Source: Alphaproteobacteria bacterium
GTDB lineage: Bacteria > Pseudomonadota > Alphaproteobacteria > JANSWW01
Direction of reading: 5' to 3'
Length of the DNA stretch: 64,000 nucleotides
Assembly (NCBI GenBank): GCA_024743275.1
Contig: JANSWW010000004.1
Location: 1 to 64,000, forward strand
In this document: positions 37,130 to 46,422 of the stretch, in pieces
Numbering within the stretch: position 1 is the stretch's first letter
How the letters are laid out: each line of letters opens with the position of its first letter
Notes under the pieces: model-generated
What the model saw: the letters and a program-made list of their open reading frames with translations, nothing else
Told to the model about the DNA's origin: nothing
Databases searched by the model: none
Made by a program: the position numbers and the translations under genes

Positions 37130-37983
37130 CAGGCCTTCTCTCCGTCGGGTGTCTCGCGATGTTCATGGCCGGTCTGATCCCGGGCGATGGCGAGAAACAC
37201 CTCCTCGAGATCCCGGCGGCCGTGGCGGTCGACCAGTTCCCGGGGTGCCCCCTCGTCGACGATCCGCCCGGCCCGCATCATCAGGACCCGGTCGGCGAGC
37301 CGCATGACCTCGTCCATATTGTGGCTCGCCAACAGGATGGCGGCACCACCGACCTTGGCGGTGGTCTCCAGATCGCCGCGGATCCGGTCCCCGGTGTCGG
37401 GGTCGAGAGAGGCGGTGGGCTCGTCGAGGACCAGCACGTCGGGCTCGTTGATATGGGCCTTGGCGAGGCCGGCCCGGGTCTTCTGCCCGGCCGACAGTTT
37501 GCCGAGTGGCCGGTCGCGCAACGCGACCAGATCGAACCGTTCCAATGTCTCCTCCACCCGGCGGCGGCCTTTCCGGATGCCGTAAAGCTTGGTGTAGATC
37601 AACAGCATCTCGGCAATTGTCAGACGCTGGGGCAGGTCCACATAGGGCGAGGCGAAATTCATCCGCGACAAAGCGGCGATCGGCCGGCTGCTCATGTCAT
37701 GGCCCAAGACAGTGACGGACCCGGAACTCGGCTTCAACAGGCCGAGGATCATCGACAGGGTCGTGGTTTTCCCCGCGCCGTTGCCGCCCAGAAGGGCGAC
37801 GGTCTCGCCCGGATATAAATCGAAGCTGATGCCGTCCACCGCACGCACCGGACCGTAAGCCTTTGTAAGACGGTCGACTTGGACGGCGGGCCGCTCCCCG
37901 GCGGGCTCCTCATGGGGGAGCCGCTTATCGGCGGAGCCGCGGTCCGGGATCGGCCGCTCGGGGGATGTCTCAATCTTATTCAT
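37129..37983 (-). CDS. ABC-2 exporter ATP-binding protein
   Basis: About 284 residues: LLGGNGAGKTTTLSMILG (Walker A), GKLSAGQKTRAGLAKAHINEPDVLVLDEPTASLDPDTGD (signature, Walker B and D-loop) and LASHNMDEV (H-loop). KLSAGQ replaces LSGGQ, common in DrrA/NatA-type exporters. The start is uncertain (ATG 37983, or in-frame ATG 38013). It is coupled to the permease and lies divergent to regB with a very short spacer. Confidence 0.88.
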   Translation of the reverse strand: MNKIETSPERPIPDRGSADKRLPHEEPAGERPAVQVDRLTKAYGPVRAVDGISFDLYPGETVALLGGNGAGKTTTLSMILGLLKPSSGSVTVLGHDMSSRPIAALSRMNFASPYVDLPQRLTIAEMLLIYTKLYGIRKGRRRVEETLERFDLVALRDRPLGKLSAGQKTRAGLAKAHINEPDVLVLDEPTASLDPDTGDRIRGDLETTAKVGGAAILLASHNMDEVMRLADRVLMMRAGRIVDEGAPRELVDRHGRRDLEEVFLAIARDQTGHEHRETPDGEKA

Positions 37984-38055
37984 CGCCTGGACGCATATAG
38001 AACCGGGGCGCATGCCCGCCACCACTAAGGCACAACTGAGGACTTCCGAACCAGC

Positions 38056-39450
38056 ATGGCGACATCAACCCTGACCACCGCGTCCGGCGATTCGCCGAAA
38101 ACCGCCGCCGCCGCGACGGAGGGCTTTCTCGAAGGCGCCATCGTCGACCCGATCCGGCTGCGGACCCTGCAGCGTGTCCGTTGGGTGGCGACGGTCGGCC
38201 AGTCGGCGGCCGTGATCGTCGTCCATTTCGGCCTCGGCTTCGAATTCCACCTGGAACTCGCGGTGATCTCGATCGCCGCCCTGGTCATGGCCAATGTCGC
38301 GATGGGGATCGGGCGGACGCCGAACGCCCGGCTACCGGACGGCAGTGCGGCCCTCTCCTTCGGCTACGACATCCTGCAACTGGCGAGCCTGCTCTACATC
38401 ACCGGCGGCATCGTCAATCCCTTCGCCTTGTTGATGATGGCCCCGGTGACGGTGGCGGCGACGATCCTCACACGCAGGTCGACCGTCATGGTCTGCGGCC
38501 TGGCGGTGATATGTCTCACCTTCCTCGCCTTCTTCCACATGCCGCTGCCCTGGACCTATGTCGGCTTCGACCTCGCCCCGCAATACAAGATCGGGTCCTG
38601 GGCGGCGCTGATCATCGCCACGGTTTTCATGGCCGGTTTCGGCTGGCTGGTCGCCGAGGAGGCGCGGCGCATGAGTCAGGCCCTCGCCGCGACCCAGATG
38701 GCGCTGGCCCGCGAACAGCAGATGTCGGCGGTCGGCAGCATCGCCGCCGCCGCCGCCCACGAACTCGGCAGCCCGCTCGCCACCATCGCCGTGGTCAGCA
38801 ACGAGTTGAGCCGCGAGGTCCCGCCGGACAGCCATTTCGCGGAGGACATCGCGCTGCTGCGCAGCGAGGCGGAGCGCTGCGGCAAGATCCTGACCGAGTT
38901 CGCGCAGCATCCGACGGCCAGCGTCGATCCGCTGAAGCCCCGGGAGTCGGTCCCCGCGGTGGTCGAGGAGATCGCCGCCCGCTATGCCCGCGCCGGCGTG
39001 ATGATCGACATCGACAGCGGCGATCTGGACGGGGGCGGGCCCTGGACGCCGGCCCCGAGCCTGCCGCGGACGCCGGAAATCAAGCACGGCCTGGCGAACT
39101 TCATCCAGAATGCGGTCCAGTTTGCCGCAGCTCGCGTAGAAATAACCATAAAATGGGATACTAGACGGGTCGTGATCGAAATCGCCGATGACGGCCCCGG
39201 CTTCCCGCCGGTCGTGCTCGAAGATCTCGGCGAGCCCTATCTGTCCAGCCGCAGCGGCCAGGATGGTCATATGGGCCTCGGGATTTTCATCGCGAAGACC
39301 CTGCTGGAGCGTAGCGGCGCCACCATCGCCTGCTCCAACGACGGTCCCGCCGGCGGCGCCAAGGTCGACGTGTCCTGGCCGTTGGAAGAGATCGCCGCCC
39401 CCGCCCCATCAGAAGAAGAACAGGGTGGCGGCAAGGAGACTGAGGGATGA
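38056..39450 (+). CDS. regB: RegB/PrrB/ActS redox-sensing histidine kinase
   Basis: 464 residues. Six N-terminal helices contain GGIVNPF (117-123), the ubiquinone-binding signature of RegB. HELGSPLATI carries the phosphoacceptor His235, and RCGKIL has Cys275, equivalent to the redox-active Cys of Rhodobacter RegB. The ATPase domain has NFIQNAVQFA, DDGPGFP and GLGIFIAKTLLE. RegB phosphorylates RegA when the quinone pool is reduced, controlling respiration, photosynthesis or carbon and nitrogen fixation genes. The stop overlaps the regA start (ATGA). Confidence 0.95.
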   Translation: MATSTLTTASGDSPKTAAAATEGFLEGAIVDPIRLRTLQRVRWVATVGQSAAVIVVHFGLGFEFHLELAVISIAALVMANVAMGIGRTPNARLPDGSAALSFGYDILQLASLLYITGGIVNPFALLMMAPVTVAATILTRRSTVMVCGLAVICLTFLAFFHMPLPWTYVGFDLAPQYKIGSWAALIIATVFMAGFGWLVAEEARRMSQALAATQMALAREQQMSAVGSIAAAAAHELGSPLATIAVVSNELSREVPPDSHFAEDIALLRSEAERCGKILTEFAQHPTASVDPLKPRESVPAVVEEIAARYARAGVMIDIDSGDLDGGGPWTPAPSLPRTPEIKHGLANFIQNAVQFAAARVEITIKWDTRRVVIEIADDGPGFPPVVLEDLGEPYLSSRSGQDGHMGLGIFIAKTLLERSGATIACSNDGPAGGAKVDVSWPLEEIAAPAPSEEEQGGGKETEG

Positions 39451-40037
39451 GTATTGCCGAAATGCCGCTGGCCGAGGCCGAGACCCCGGTCCTTGTGAGA
39501 TTGCAAGGTGGCGACCCGTCGCTGTTGATCGTCGACGACGATACCCCGCTGAGCACGCGGCTCGCCCGGGCCATGGAGCAGCGCGGTTTCCAGGTCACGG
39601 TCGCCAAGACCGTCGCCGAGGGCCTGGCCGCCATCGAAAACGCGCCGCCGGCCTATGGCGTCTTCGATTTGCGCCTGGAGGACGGCAACGGCTTGGACGT
39701 CGTCTCACGGCTGCGCGACCGCCGGGCCGACGCCCGCATCGTCATGCTGACCGGCTATGGCAACATCGCCACCGCCGTCGCCGCGGTGAAGGCCGGCGCC
39801 GTCGACTATCTACCGAAGCCGGCGGATGCCGATCAGGTCGCCGCCGCCCTGATCCACCACGAGGACCCGTTGCCCCCGCCGCCGGAAAACCCCATGTCGG
39901 CCGACCGGGTCCGCTGGGAGCATATCCAGCGGGTGTTCAATCAGTGCGACCGCAACGTCTCCGAGACCGCACGTCGGCTCGGCATGCACCGGCGGACCCT
40001 GCAGCGCATCCTCAACAAGCGCGCCCCCAGGGAATAA
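39447..40037 (+). CDS. regA: RegA/PrrA/ActR response regulator
   Basis: 196 residues. The receiver domain has LLIVDDDTPLSTRLARAME, phosphoacceptor Asp74 in FDLRLEDGNGLDVV, and LTGYGNIATAVAAVKAGAVDYLPKP. A proline linker (PLPPPPENP) leads to a Fis-type HTH (QRVFNQCDRNVSETARRLGMHRRTLQRIL), nearly identical in plan to RegA. It binds DNA to switch redox-dependent genes and is translationally coupled to regB. Confidence 0.95.
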   Translation: MSIAEMPLAEAETPVLVRLQGGDPSLLIVDDDTPLSTRLARAMEQRGFQVTVAKTVAEGLAAIENAPPAYGVFDLRLEDGNGLDVVSRLRDRRADARIVMLTGYGNIATAVAAVKAGAVDYLPKPADADQVAAALIHHEDPLPPPPENPMSADRVRWEHIQRVFNQCDRNVSETARRLGMHRRTLQRILNKRAPRE

Positions 40038-40040
40038 CCT

Positions 40041-40976
40041 CTACGGCATAAGCGGATGGAAGCAGGCGGTCCCGTCTTCGAGTCCGGGATCGTCGCTTCG
40101 GCATCGCTCGGTCGCCCTTGGGCACCGGGGCGCGAATGCGCATCCGCTGACCGCCCGCGTGAGGTCCGGCACCTGACCCGGAATGGGCTGGGGTAGACCG
40201 TCATGGCCGATCCTCGGCCGGGCCTCCAGCAACCCCGCCGTATAGGGATGGCGCGGCGCCGACAGCACGCGGCGGGTCTCTCCCGTCTCCACGACGCGCC
40301 CGGCATAGAAGACCGCGATCCGCCCACAGCGCTCGGCCACCAGGTCGAGATCGTGGGAGATCAGCATCATTCCCATCCCCCGCGACGCCACGGTTTCCAT
40401 CAGGAGGTCGAGGATTCGGGCCTGCACCGTCACGTCAAGGGCGGTCGTCGGCTCGTCGGCGATCAGGTAGTCGGGTTTCCCGGCCAAGGCGACAGCCAGG
40501 CAGATGCGCTGGGCCTGTCCGCCCGAAAAACTCTGGGGATAGGCCCCCGCCCGCCTCTCCGGATCCGGGATACCGACCTGTTGCATCAGGCCAAGAGCCT
40601 CCGCCCTGGCCGCCGCCCGGGACAGTCCCTGGTGCAGGGCCGCCACATCGGCGATCTGGCGGCCCACGGTCTGAACCGGATTGAGCACCGACATCGGCTC
40701 CTGGAAAAGATAGGCGATGCGCCGCCCCCGCACGCCCTGCCAGGCCGGGTCCTCCGCTCCGTCCAGGCGCATCCCGTCGAGCAGAATGCCACCGTCCAGG
40801 CGCAAGCCCGGCGCCAACAATCCCATGGCGGCCTGTGCGGTCAGCGACTTGCCGGAGCCGGACTCCCCGGCGATGCCGAGCGTCTCGCCAGGCGGCAGGG
40901 CGAGGCTCACGCCGCGCACCAGATCGATCCCGGTACCCGCGATCCCGACGCGGACATTGTCGAGGACCAGGGACAT
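40041..40976 (-). CDS. Dipeptide/oligopeptide ABC transporter ATP-binding protein (DppD/OppD-like)
   Basis: 311 residues: GIAGESGSGKSLTAQAAMG (Walker A), YLFQEPMSVLNPVQTVGRQI, QSFSGGQAQRICLAVALAGKPDYLIADEPTTALD and the C-terminal oligopeptide-type Cys-rich tail (GCAFAPRCPRATERC) that is found in OppD/DppD proteins. The operon encodes only one ATPase here; an OppF-like partner is missing from the window, so it may work as a homodimer. Two bases from the permease. Confidence 0.92.
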   Translation of the reverse strand: MSLVLDNVRVGIAGTGIDLVRGVSLALPPGETLGIAGESGSGKSLTAQAAMGLLAPGLRLDGGILLDGMRLDGAEDPAWQGVRGRRIAYLFQEPMSVLNPVQTVGRQIADVAALHQGLSRAAARAEALGLMQQVGIPDPERRAGAYPQSFSGGQAQRICLAVALAGKPDYLIADEPTTALDVTVQARILDLLMETVASRGMGMMLISHDLDLVAERCGRIAVFYAGRVVETGETRRVLSAPRHPYTAGLLEARPRIGHDGLPQPIPGQVPDLTRAVSGCAFAPRCPRATERCRSDDPGLEDGTACFHPLMP

Positions 40977-40978
40977 GG

Positions 40979-41830
40979 TCAGCGGACCCGGCGCAGGGCC
41001 GGGTCGAGCCGATCCCGTAGCCCGTCGCCCAGGAGATTAAGGCCCATAACCGTGAGCGCCAGGGCAATTCCGGGGGCAAGCGCCATCCAAGGCGCCTGGG
41101 CCAACCGGGTCTGGGAATCGTTGAGCATCTTGCCCCAGCTCGTATCCGGCGGCTGGATGCCGAGACCGAGATAGCTGAGCCCCGCCTCCGCGACGATGGC
41201 GAGCGCCAACTGGATCGTCGCCTGGACGATCAGCAGGGCCGAGATGTTGGGCAGCACATGGGAAACGGCGATCCGCGTCATGCCCTTGCCCAGGGTCTGG
41301 GCCGCCAGCACATAGCCCGACCGCCACAAAGGCTGGGCCGCCCCACGGGTGACCCGGGCGAAAACCGGGATGTTGAAGATGGCGATGGCGGCGACGGCAT
41401 TCGCCGGGCCGGCCCCGAACACCGCCGTCAGCATGATGGCGGTCAGTAGCGCGGGGAAGGCGAAGGTGAAATCGCTGAAGCGCATCACCGCCTCCTCGAT
41501 CCATCCGCCCCGGGCGCCGGCGATCAGGCCGAGGGCGATGCCCGCCACGGCCCCCAGTCCGATGGCGCTGAGCCCCACCATCAGACTGTTGGCGCCCCCC
41601 GCCATGACCATGGAGAAGATATCGCGCCCCAGGGCGTCGGTCCCCGCGAGATGGTCCAACCCCGGGGGTGTCAGCCGGCTGCGAATATTGAGGGCCGCCG
41701 GCTCATAGGGCGTCCAGACCAGGGAGATCAAGGCCAGCGCGATCATCGAGCCGGCCATCGCCGCGCCGAGCAGCAGGGCGGGTCCGATCCTGGCCCGCAC
41801 CACGGCGGATTCGACGCTCGCCTCAGCCAT
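40979..41830 (-). CDS. Dipeptide-type ABC transporter permease (DppC-like)
   Basis: 283 residues with an N-terminal helix, then LAGTDALGRDIFSMVMAGG, the DppC signature (G-T-D-x-x-G-R-D), and the EAA loop ARVTRGAAQPLWRSGYVLAAQTLGKG. Six helices in total. It overlaps the DppB-like gene by 8 bp and is followed directly by the ATPase. It makes the membrane channel together with the DppB-like protein. Confidence 0.92.
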   Translation of the reverse strand: MAEASVESAVVRARIGPALLLGAAMAGSMIALALISLVWTPYEPAALNIRSRLTPPGLDHLAGTDALGRDIFSMVMAGGANSLMVGLSAIGLGAVAGIALGLIAGARGGWIEEAVMRFSDFTFAFPALLTAIMLTAVFGAGPANAVAAIAIFNIPVFARVTRGAAQPLWRSGYVLAAQTLGKGMTRIAVSHVLPNISALLIVQATIQLALAIVAEAGLSYLGLGIQPPDTSWGKMLNDSQTRLAQAPWMALAPGIALALTVMGLNLLGDGLRDRLDPALRRVR

Positions 41831-42770
41831 GATCGCGTACCCTCGGATCGAGGGCATGGGCGGCGAGGTCGACCATCAGATTGACGAAGATCGTCGCCGC
41901 GGCCAGGACCAGCACGATGTCCTGCACCAGGATGAGGTCCCGCTGGGCGATTGCCTGAAAGACCAGGCGCCCGATGCCCGGCAGAAAGAAGACGTTCTCG
42001 ATGATCACCGCGCCGGCGATCAAAAAGCTGATCTGCAGGCCGGCCAGGGTGACGATCGGGATCGAGGCGTTGGGCAGCACATGTTCGCGGATGATCCGCC
42101 CCGGGGGAAACCCGCGCGCCTTGGCGGAGACCACGAAGGGCTTGCCCATGACCTCCAGCATCGCCGTACGCGACACCCGGGCGAGGATCGCCGCCTGGGG
42201 AAGCGCCAACGCCAAGGCCGGCAGGATCAAAGCCCCGAAGGCCTCGACCGGATCCTCTCCCCAGCCCGGAAATCCGCCGGCCGGCGCCATGCCGAGGCCG
42301 ACGGCGAAAACCAGGATCAACAGGATCGCGAGCCAGAAATTCGGGATGGCGACCCCGATCTGGCTCACCAGGATGACACCCCAGTCCCCCGCGCGCCCCC
42401 GGCGCAGGGCGGCGAAGATCCCCGCTCCGACGCCTAGCGAAACCGACAGCAGAACCGCCATGGCGGTCAGCGGCGCGGTCACGGCGAGCCGTTCGAGAAT
42501 GAGGCTGCCGGTGGTGACGGAATAGGTATAGCTCTGGCCGGTCTGGCCAAGGGCGAAGCCGCCGACCCAATCGAAGAAGCGCACAGCGGCCGGCCTGTCC
42601 AGGCCGAGTTCGGCCCGCAGCGCCTGCAGCGTGTCGGGGCGCGCCTCGGTGCCGAGGATGACGGCCGCCGGGTCCCCGGGCAGGACCTCCATCACCAGAA
42701 AGATCACCAGCGCGGCCACCATCAAGGTCACCGCGCTGGCGATCAGACGCCGGATCAGAAATCCCGCCAT
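41823..42770 (-). CDS. Dipeptide-type ABC transporter permease (DppB-like)
   Basis: 315 residues: N-terminal helix IRRLIASAVTLMVAALVIFLVM followed by LPGDPAAVILGTEA, the DppB signature, and LARVSRTAMLEVMGKPFVVSAKARG, the EAA-loop region. Six helices. It sits 17 bp downstream of the binding-protein gene and forms the membrane heterodimer with the DppC-like protein. Confidence 0.92.
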   Translation of the reverse strand: MAGFLIRRLIASAVTLMVAALVIFLVMEVLPGDPAAVILGTEARPDTLQALRAELGLDRPAAVRFFDWVGGFALGQTGQSYTYSVTTGSLILERLAVTAPLTAMAVLLSVSLGVGAGIFAALRRGRAGDWGVILVSQIGVAIPNFWLAILLILVFAVGLGMAPAGGFPGWGEDPVEAFGALILPALALALPQAAILARVSRTAMLEVMGKPFVVSAKARGFPPGRIIREHVLPNASIPIVTLAGLQISFLIAGAVIIENVFFLPGIGRLVFQAIAQRDLILVQDIVLVLAAATIFVNLMVDLAAHALDPRVRDHG

Positions 42771-42787
42771 CGGTCAGCCGAGCGGGC

Positions 42788-44275
42788 CTAGTTCGCCCAA
42801 TAGACCTCGGTCACGTCGTTGGCCTGAACCGGGCTGTTGGCCCAGAGCCCGCGCAACTTCGCGTTCCACACGCCGTTTTTGGGCAGCATGTAGAGATAGA
42901 CGTTGACCGCCTCGGTGGTGATCAGCTTCTGGAAATCCCGGTAGAAACTCCTCTGCATCACCGGGTTGGTTTCGACCGCGATCGACTCGAACAGCTTCTT
43001 GGCCGGGGCGCTCTGGTAATTGAAGTAGTAGTTGTCCCGGGCATAGATCCCGATGTCCAAAGGCTCGGTGTGGGAGACGATGGTCAGGTCGTAGTCGGTC
43101 CGCTTGAACACCCGGTCGAGCCATTGCGCCCATTCGACATTCTCGATCTCGGTCTTGATCCCGACATCGAGCAGCATGGCGGCGATGATCTCGCCCCCGA
43201 CCCGGGCATAGCTCGGCGGCGGCAGGATCATCGTCAGGGTCAGATCGGTGGCCCCGGCTTCGGCCAGCAGGGTCCGCGCCCTATCCGTGTCGTAGGGGTA
43301 GGTCCCGGTCAGGTCGATATAGGCCGGGTGGCTCGGCGAGAAATGGCTGCCGATAATCTTCGCCTGGCTCTCCTGGGCGATCAGGATCGCCTCCTTGTCG
43401 ATGGCGTGCGAGATCGCCCGGCGGACCCGCACGTCGTCCAGGAAGGGCTTGGCGTTGTTCATGGCGAGGATGGTCTCGCCCTCGGTCGCCCCGATCTCGA
43501 CATGGAAGTTCGGATCGGCCTTGAAGTCGGGCAGCGCCTCGGACGCGCCGAGATTCGGGATCGCGTCGACGTCGCCGGCCTTCAGCGCCGCGATCTGGGC
43601 CTGACGGTCGGTGATGACCCGGAAGGTGACCTCGGAAAGCTGCGGCTGGGTCCCGTGATAATCCGGGTTGCGGGCGATCTTGATGGCGGAGCCCTTGGCC
43701 CAATCGGCGAATTTGAACGGACCGGTGCCGACCGGGGTGGCCTTGTTGGTCTCCGCGCTTTCCGGCGCCACGATGACCGCGTCGCCCCAGCCCAGATTGT
43801 AGAGGAAACGGCCCGACTGGTTCTTCAGCGTCACTTTGACCGTCAGATCGTCGACCGCCTCGACCGTCTCGATGGCGCCGAAGAGCTGCTTTTGCGCGTT
43901 CACGCTGTCCTCACCCCGCGCCCGGTCGAGGGTGAACACCACGTCGCCGGCGTCCAGCGCCGTACCGTCGTGAAATTCGACCCCGCTCTTCAGTTTGAAG
44001 GTGTAGGTCAGACCATCGTCAGAGATGTGCCAGCTCTCGGCCAACGCCGGCTGGACGGTGGCGTTGCGGTCGATCCGGGTCAGCCCCTCGAAGACATTAC
44101 CATAGACGACCTCGTCGATCGCCGCGGCGGCCCCCGCCGTCGGATCGAGATGCGGCGGCTCCAGCGCGATCCCCAGTGTCAGCGTATCCTTCGCCGTGGC
44201 CGCGCCCCCGAAACTCGACGTAACGCCGATGAAAACGGCCGCTCCGGCGGCCCATACCGCATTCAACCGGATCAT
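42788..44275 (-). CDS. Extracellular solute-binding protein, family 5 (DppA-like)
   Basis: 495 residues: signal peptide (NAVWAAGAAVFIGVTSSFGGAATA), then the SBP_bac_5 core: GNVFEGLTRIDRNATVQPALAESWHISDDGLTYTFKLKSGVEFHDGT is the diagnostic N-terminal block, and VRRAISHAIDKEAIL the later one. It binds peptides, nickel-chelates, glutathione or similar in the periplasm. First gene of a four-gene importer operon in the order SBP-B-C-D. Downstream of the P1 peptidase, which could process imported peptides. Confidence 0.93.
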   Translation of the reverse strand: MIRLNAVWAAGAAVFIGVTSSFGGAATAKDTLTLGIALEPPHLDPTAGAAAAIDEVVYGNVFEGLTRIDRNATVQPALAESWHISDDGLTYTFKLKSGVEFHDGTALDAGDVVFTLDRARGEDSVNAQKQLFGAIETVEAVDDLTVKVTLKNQSGRFLYNLGWGDAVIVAPESAETNKATPVGTGPFKFADWAKGSAIKIARNPDYHGTQPQLSEVTFRVITDRQAQIAALKAGDVDAIPNLGASEALPDFKADPNFHVEIGATEGETILAMNNAKPFLDDVRVRRAISHAIDKEAILIAQESQAKIIGSHFSPSHPAYIDLTGTYPYDTDRARTLLAEAGATDLTLTMILPPPSYARVGGEIIAAMLLDVGIKTEIENVEWAQWLDRVFKRTDYDLTIVSHTEPLDIGIYARDNYYFNYQSAPAKKLFESIAVETNPVMQRSFYRDFQKLITTEAVNVYLYMLPKNGVWNAKLRGLWANSPVQANDVTEVYWAN

Positions 44276-44311
44276 CCGAACCTCCCAATTTCAAAAAAGT
44301 CCACTTAGGGG

Positions 44312-45322
44312 TTAGACCCTAAAGCTTTCCCGATAGCTTCGAAACCCATCAATGGTCTCGGCATGGTAGACGCCCCGGGCGATCGACCGGGCGACACAGT
44401 CCGCCGCCATGGTGCCGATCAGGGCCAGGGTCTCCGGTCCCGGCACCGGTCCGTCGCCGGTGGCCAGCACGAACACCGCATCCCCGTCGAAAGGCGTGTG
44501 AACCGGCCGGAGCGCCCGGGCGAACCCGTCATGGGCCATGACCGCGACCCGTTGGGCGGAGGCCTTGTCGAGCGTGGCATTGGTCGCCACCACGGCCAGG
44601 GTCGTGTTGACGCCGGAGTCGGCCTCCCGATGGAGGGCCAGGGGATGGCCGGCGATCCCCTTGTCCGGAATCCGGCCGCCGAACTCGCCTTCCCGCTCGA
44701 AGGGCCAGGCCCAGAAACAATCGGACCCGGGCATGACCGGAGAGCCGAAGGCGTTGACCGCGGCAAGCGCGGCCACGGCGACATCCCGGTCGCTGACGAT
44801 GGAGGCTGTGCCGAGCCCGCCCTTGAGAAAGCCGGCACGAGCCCCGAAGCCCGCCCCGACATTGCCGAGCGGGGACAGGGTCTCGGACGCGGCCTCCGCC
44901 GCCGCCATTCCCAGGGCGCGATAGTCCACCCGCGGCTCGACGGCGCCATTCGGGCGCAACGGGATATCATAGAGGATCGCGGCCGGGAGGATCGGGATAC
45001 GGGCCTCGCCGGTATCGAAGCCGCCGCCCCGGCCATGAACCACCTCGGCGACCCCGTCGGCCGCCGCGAGGCCAAAGGCCGATCCGCCGGACAGGACGAT
45101 CCCATCCACCCGCTCCACCGTGTTATCCGGGCGCAGAAGATCGGTTTCCCGGGTGCCCGGCGCTCCGCCCCGGATATCCACCCCGGCCACCGCCCGTCCC
45201 GGAGTGAGGATCGCCGTGACGCCTGTGCGATTGGCCGGATCGTCGCCGTGGCCGACCTGGACGCCGGCGATATCGGTGAGGCAGTTCTTCGCCCCGGTGC
45301 GAAGGTCGGCGAAGGAGGTCAT
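44312..45322 (-). CDS. P1 family peptidase (DmpA-like N-terminal nucleophile hydrolase)
   Basis: 336 residues: LTDIAGVQVGHGDDPANRTGVTAIL and VDGIVLSGGSAFGLAAADGV form the P1/DmpA N-terminal block; GVNTTLAVVATNATLDKASAQRVAVMAHDG marks the self-processing site (nucleophile probably the Thr of NTTLAVVATN). Such enzymes remove N-terminal residues or open D-amino acid amides and beta-peptides. It is translationally coupled to dusA (TGATG) and lies upstream of the peptide importer, which supports an uptake-and-hydrolysis role. Confidence 0.88.
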   Translation of the reverse strand: MTSFADLRTGAKNCLTDIAGVQVGHGDDPANRTGVTAILTPGRAVAGVDIRGGAPGTRETDLLRPDNTVERVDGIVLSGGSAFGLAAADGVAEVVHGRGGGFDTGEARIPILPAAILYDIPLRPNGAVEPRVDYRALGMAAAEAASETLSPLGNVGAGFGARAGFLKGGLGTASIVSDRDVAVAALAAVNAFGSPVMPGSDCFWAWPFEREGEFGGRIPDKGIAGHPLALHREADSGVNTTLAVVATNATLDKASAQRVAVMAHDGFARALRPVHTPFDGDAVFVLATGDGPVPGPETLALIGTMAADCVARSIARGVYHAETIDGFRSYRESFRV

Positions 45323-46368
45323 CAGGCGGCCCGACTCGCATCTGGTTGGCCAACGAAGGGCTGGCCTGCGGGTAGATCTTCCCGGACGAAGCCGAAGGCC
45401 TTCTCGACGACCTCCGGTCCGGCGGAAGGGTCCCGCGCCTCCTCACTCAGGACCCGGCGATAGGCCCGCGCGCCCGGCAGGCCGTTGGCCAGGCCCAGCA
45501 TATGTCGCGTAATGCTGTGCAGCGGCACGCCCCGGCCGCGTTCCCGGTCGATCAGCGGTAACATGGCGGCGATCGCGTCGGCCCGGCGGGCGGCCGGCGC
45601 CGCGTCACCGAAGATCCGCGGATCGACCGAGGCCAATAGCCAGGGGTCCTGATAGGCCGCCCGGCCGACCATGGCGCCGTCCAGCTTTTCGATGCGGTCG
45701 CGGATCGCCGCCATATCGCTGAGACCGCCATTGGCGACGAGCGTGAGGTCGGGGCGGTCCGCCTTCAGACGCTCGACCAGCGGATGGTTTAGGGGCGGGA
45801 TGTCCCGGTTCTCCTTCGGGCTCAGTCCCTTGAGCCAGGCCTTGCGGGCGTGGACCGTGAATTCGCTGCAACCGGCCGCCGAAACGATGTCGACGAACCG
45901 CTTGAGGTCGGCATAGTCCTCCTGGTCGTCGACGCCGATCCGGCATTTGACGGTGACCGGGATCGAGACCGCGGCACGCATCGCCGCGACCAGGGCGGCC
46001 ACGGTCTCCGGCTCGCGCATCAGGCAGGCGCCGAAGCGGCCGCTCTGCACCCGATCGGAGGGGCAGCCGCAGTTGATGTTGGCCGCGTCATAGCCGAAGT
46101 CTTCGACGATCCGGGCGGCCTCCGCCATCTTCTCGGGCTCGGAGCCGCCGAGTTGGAAGACCACCGGATGCTCGTCAGCGTCGAAACCCAGCAGCCGCTC
46201 CCGGTCGCCGTGGATCACCGCGTCCGCCGTCACCATCTCGGTATAGAGCACGGCATGGCGCGTGAGCTGACGATGAAACAGACGGCAATAGCGGTCCGTC
46301 CAGTCCATCATCGGCGCCACGGAAAAGACCGGCCGTTTGCTTGGCGTTTCGGGAATCGTTTCGAACAT
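45322..46368 (-). CDS. dusA: tRNA-dihydrouridine(20/20a) synthase DusA
   Basis: 348 residues. SVAPMMDWTDRYCRLFHRQL, AANINCGCPSDRVQSGRFGACLM with the catalytic Cys, FTVHARKAWLKGLSPKENR and ANGGL are DusA signatures (FMN-dependent reduction of U20/U20a in tRNA). ATG at 46374 is a second possible start. The catalytic Cys is in GACLM. Followed by the coupled P1 peptidase gene. Confidence 0.95.
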   Translation of the reverse strand: MFETIPETPSKRPVFSVAPMMDWTDRYCRLFHRQLTRHAVLYTEMVTADAVIHGDRERLLGFDADEHPVVFQLGGSEPEKMAEAARIVEDFGYDAANINCGCPSDRVQSGRFGACLMREPETVAALVAAMRAAVSIPVTVKCRIGVDDQEDYADLKRFVDIVSAAGCSEFTVHARKAWLKGLSPKENRDIPPLNHPLVERLKADRPDLTLVANGGLSDMAAIRDRIEKLDGAMVGRAAYQDPWLLASVDPRIFGDAAPAARRADAIAAMLPLIDRERGRGVPLHSITRHMLGLANGLPGARAYRRVLSEEARDPSAGPEVVEKAFGFVREDLPAGQPFVGQPDASRAA

Positions 46369-46422
46369 GGCCAAGACGTAAAGCGCCCGGCCGACGATGG
46401 CAAGTGAGCGGCACTCTGCCCG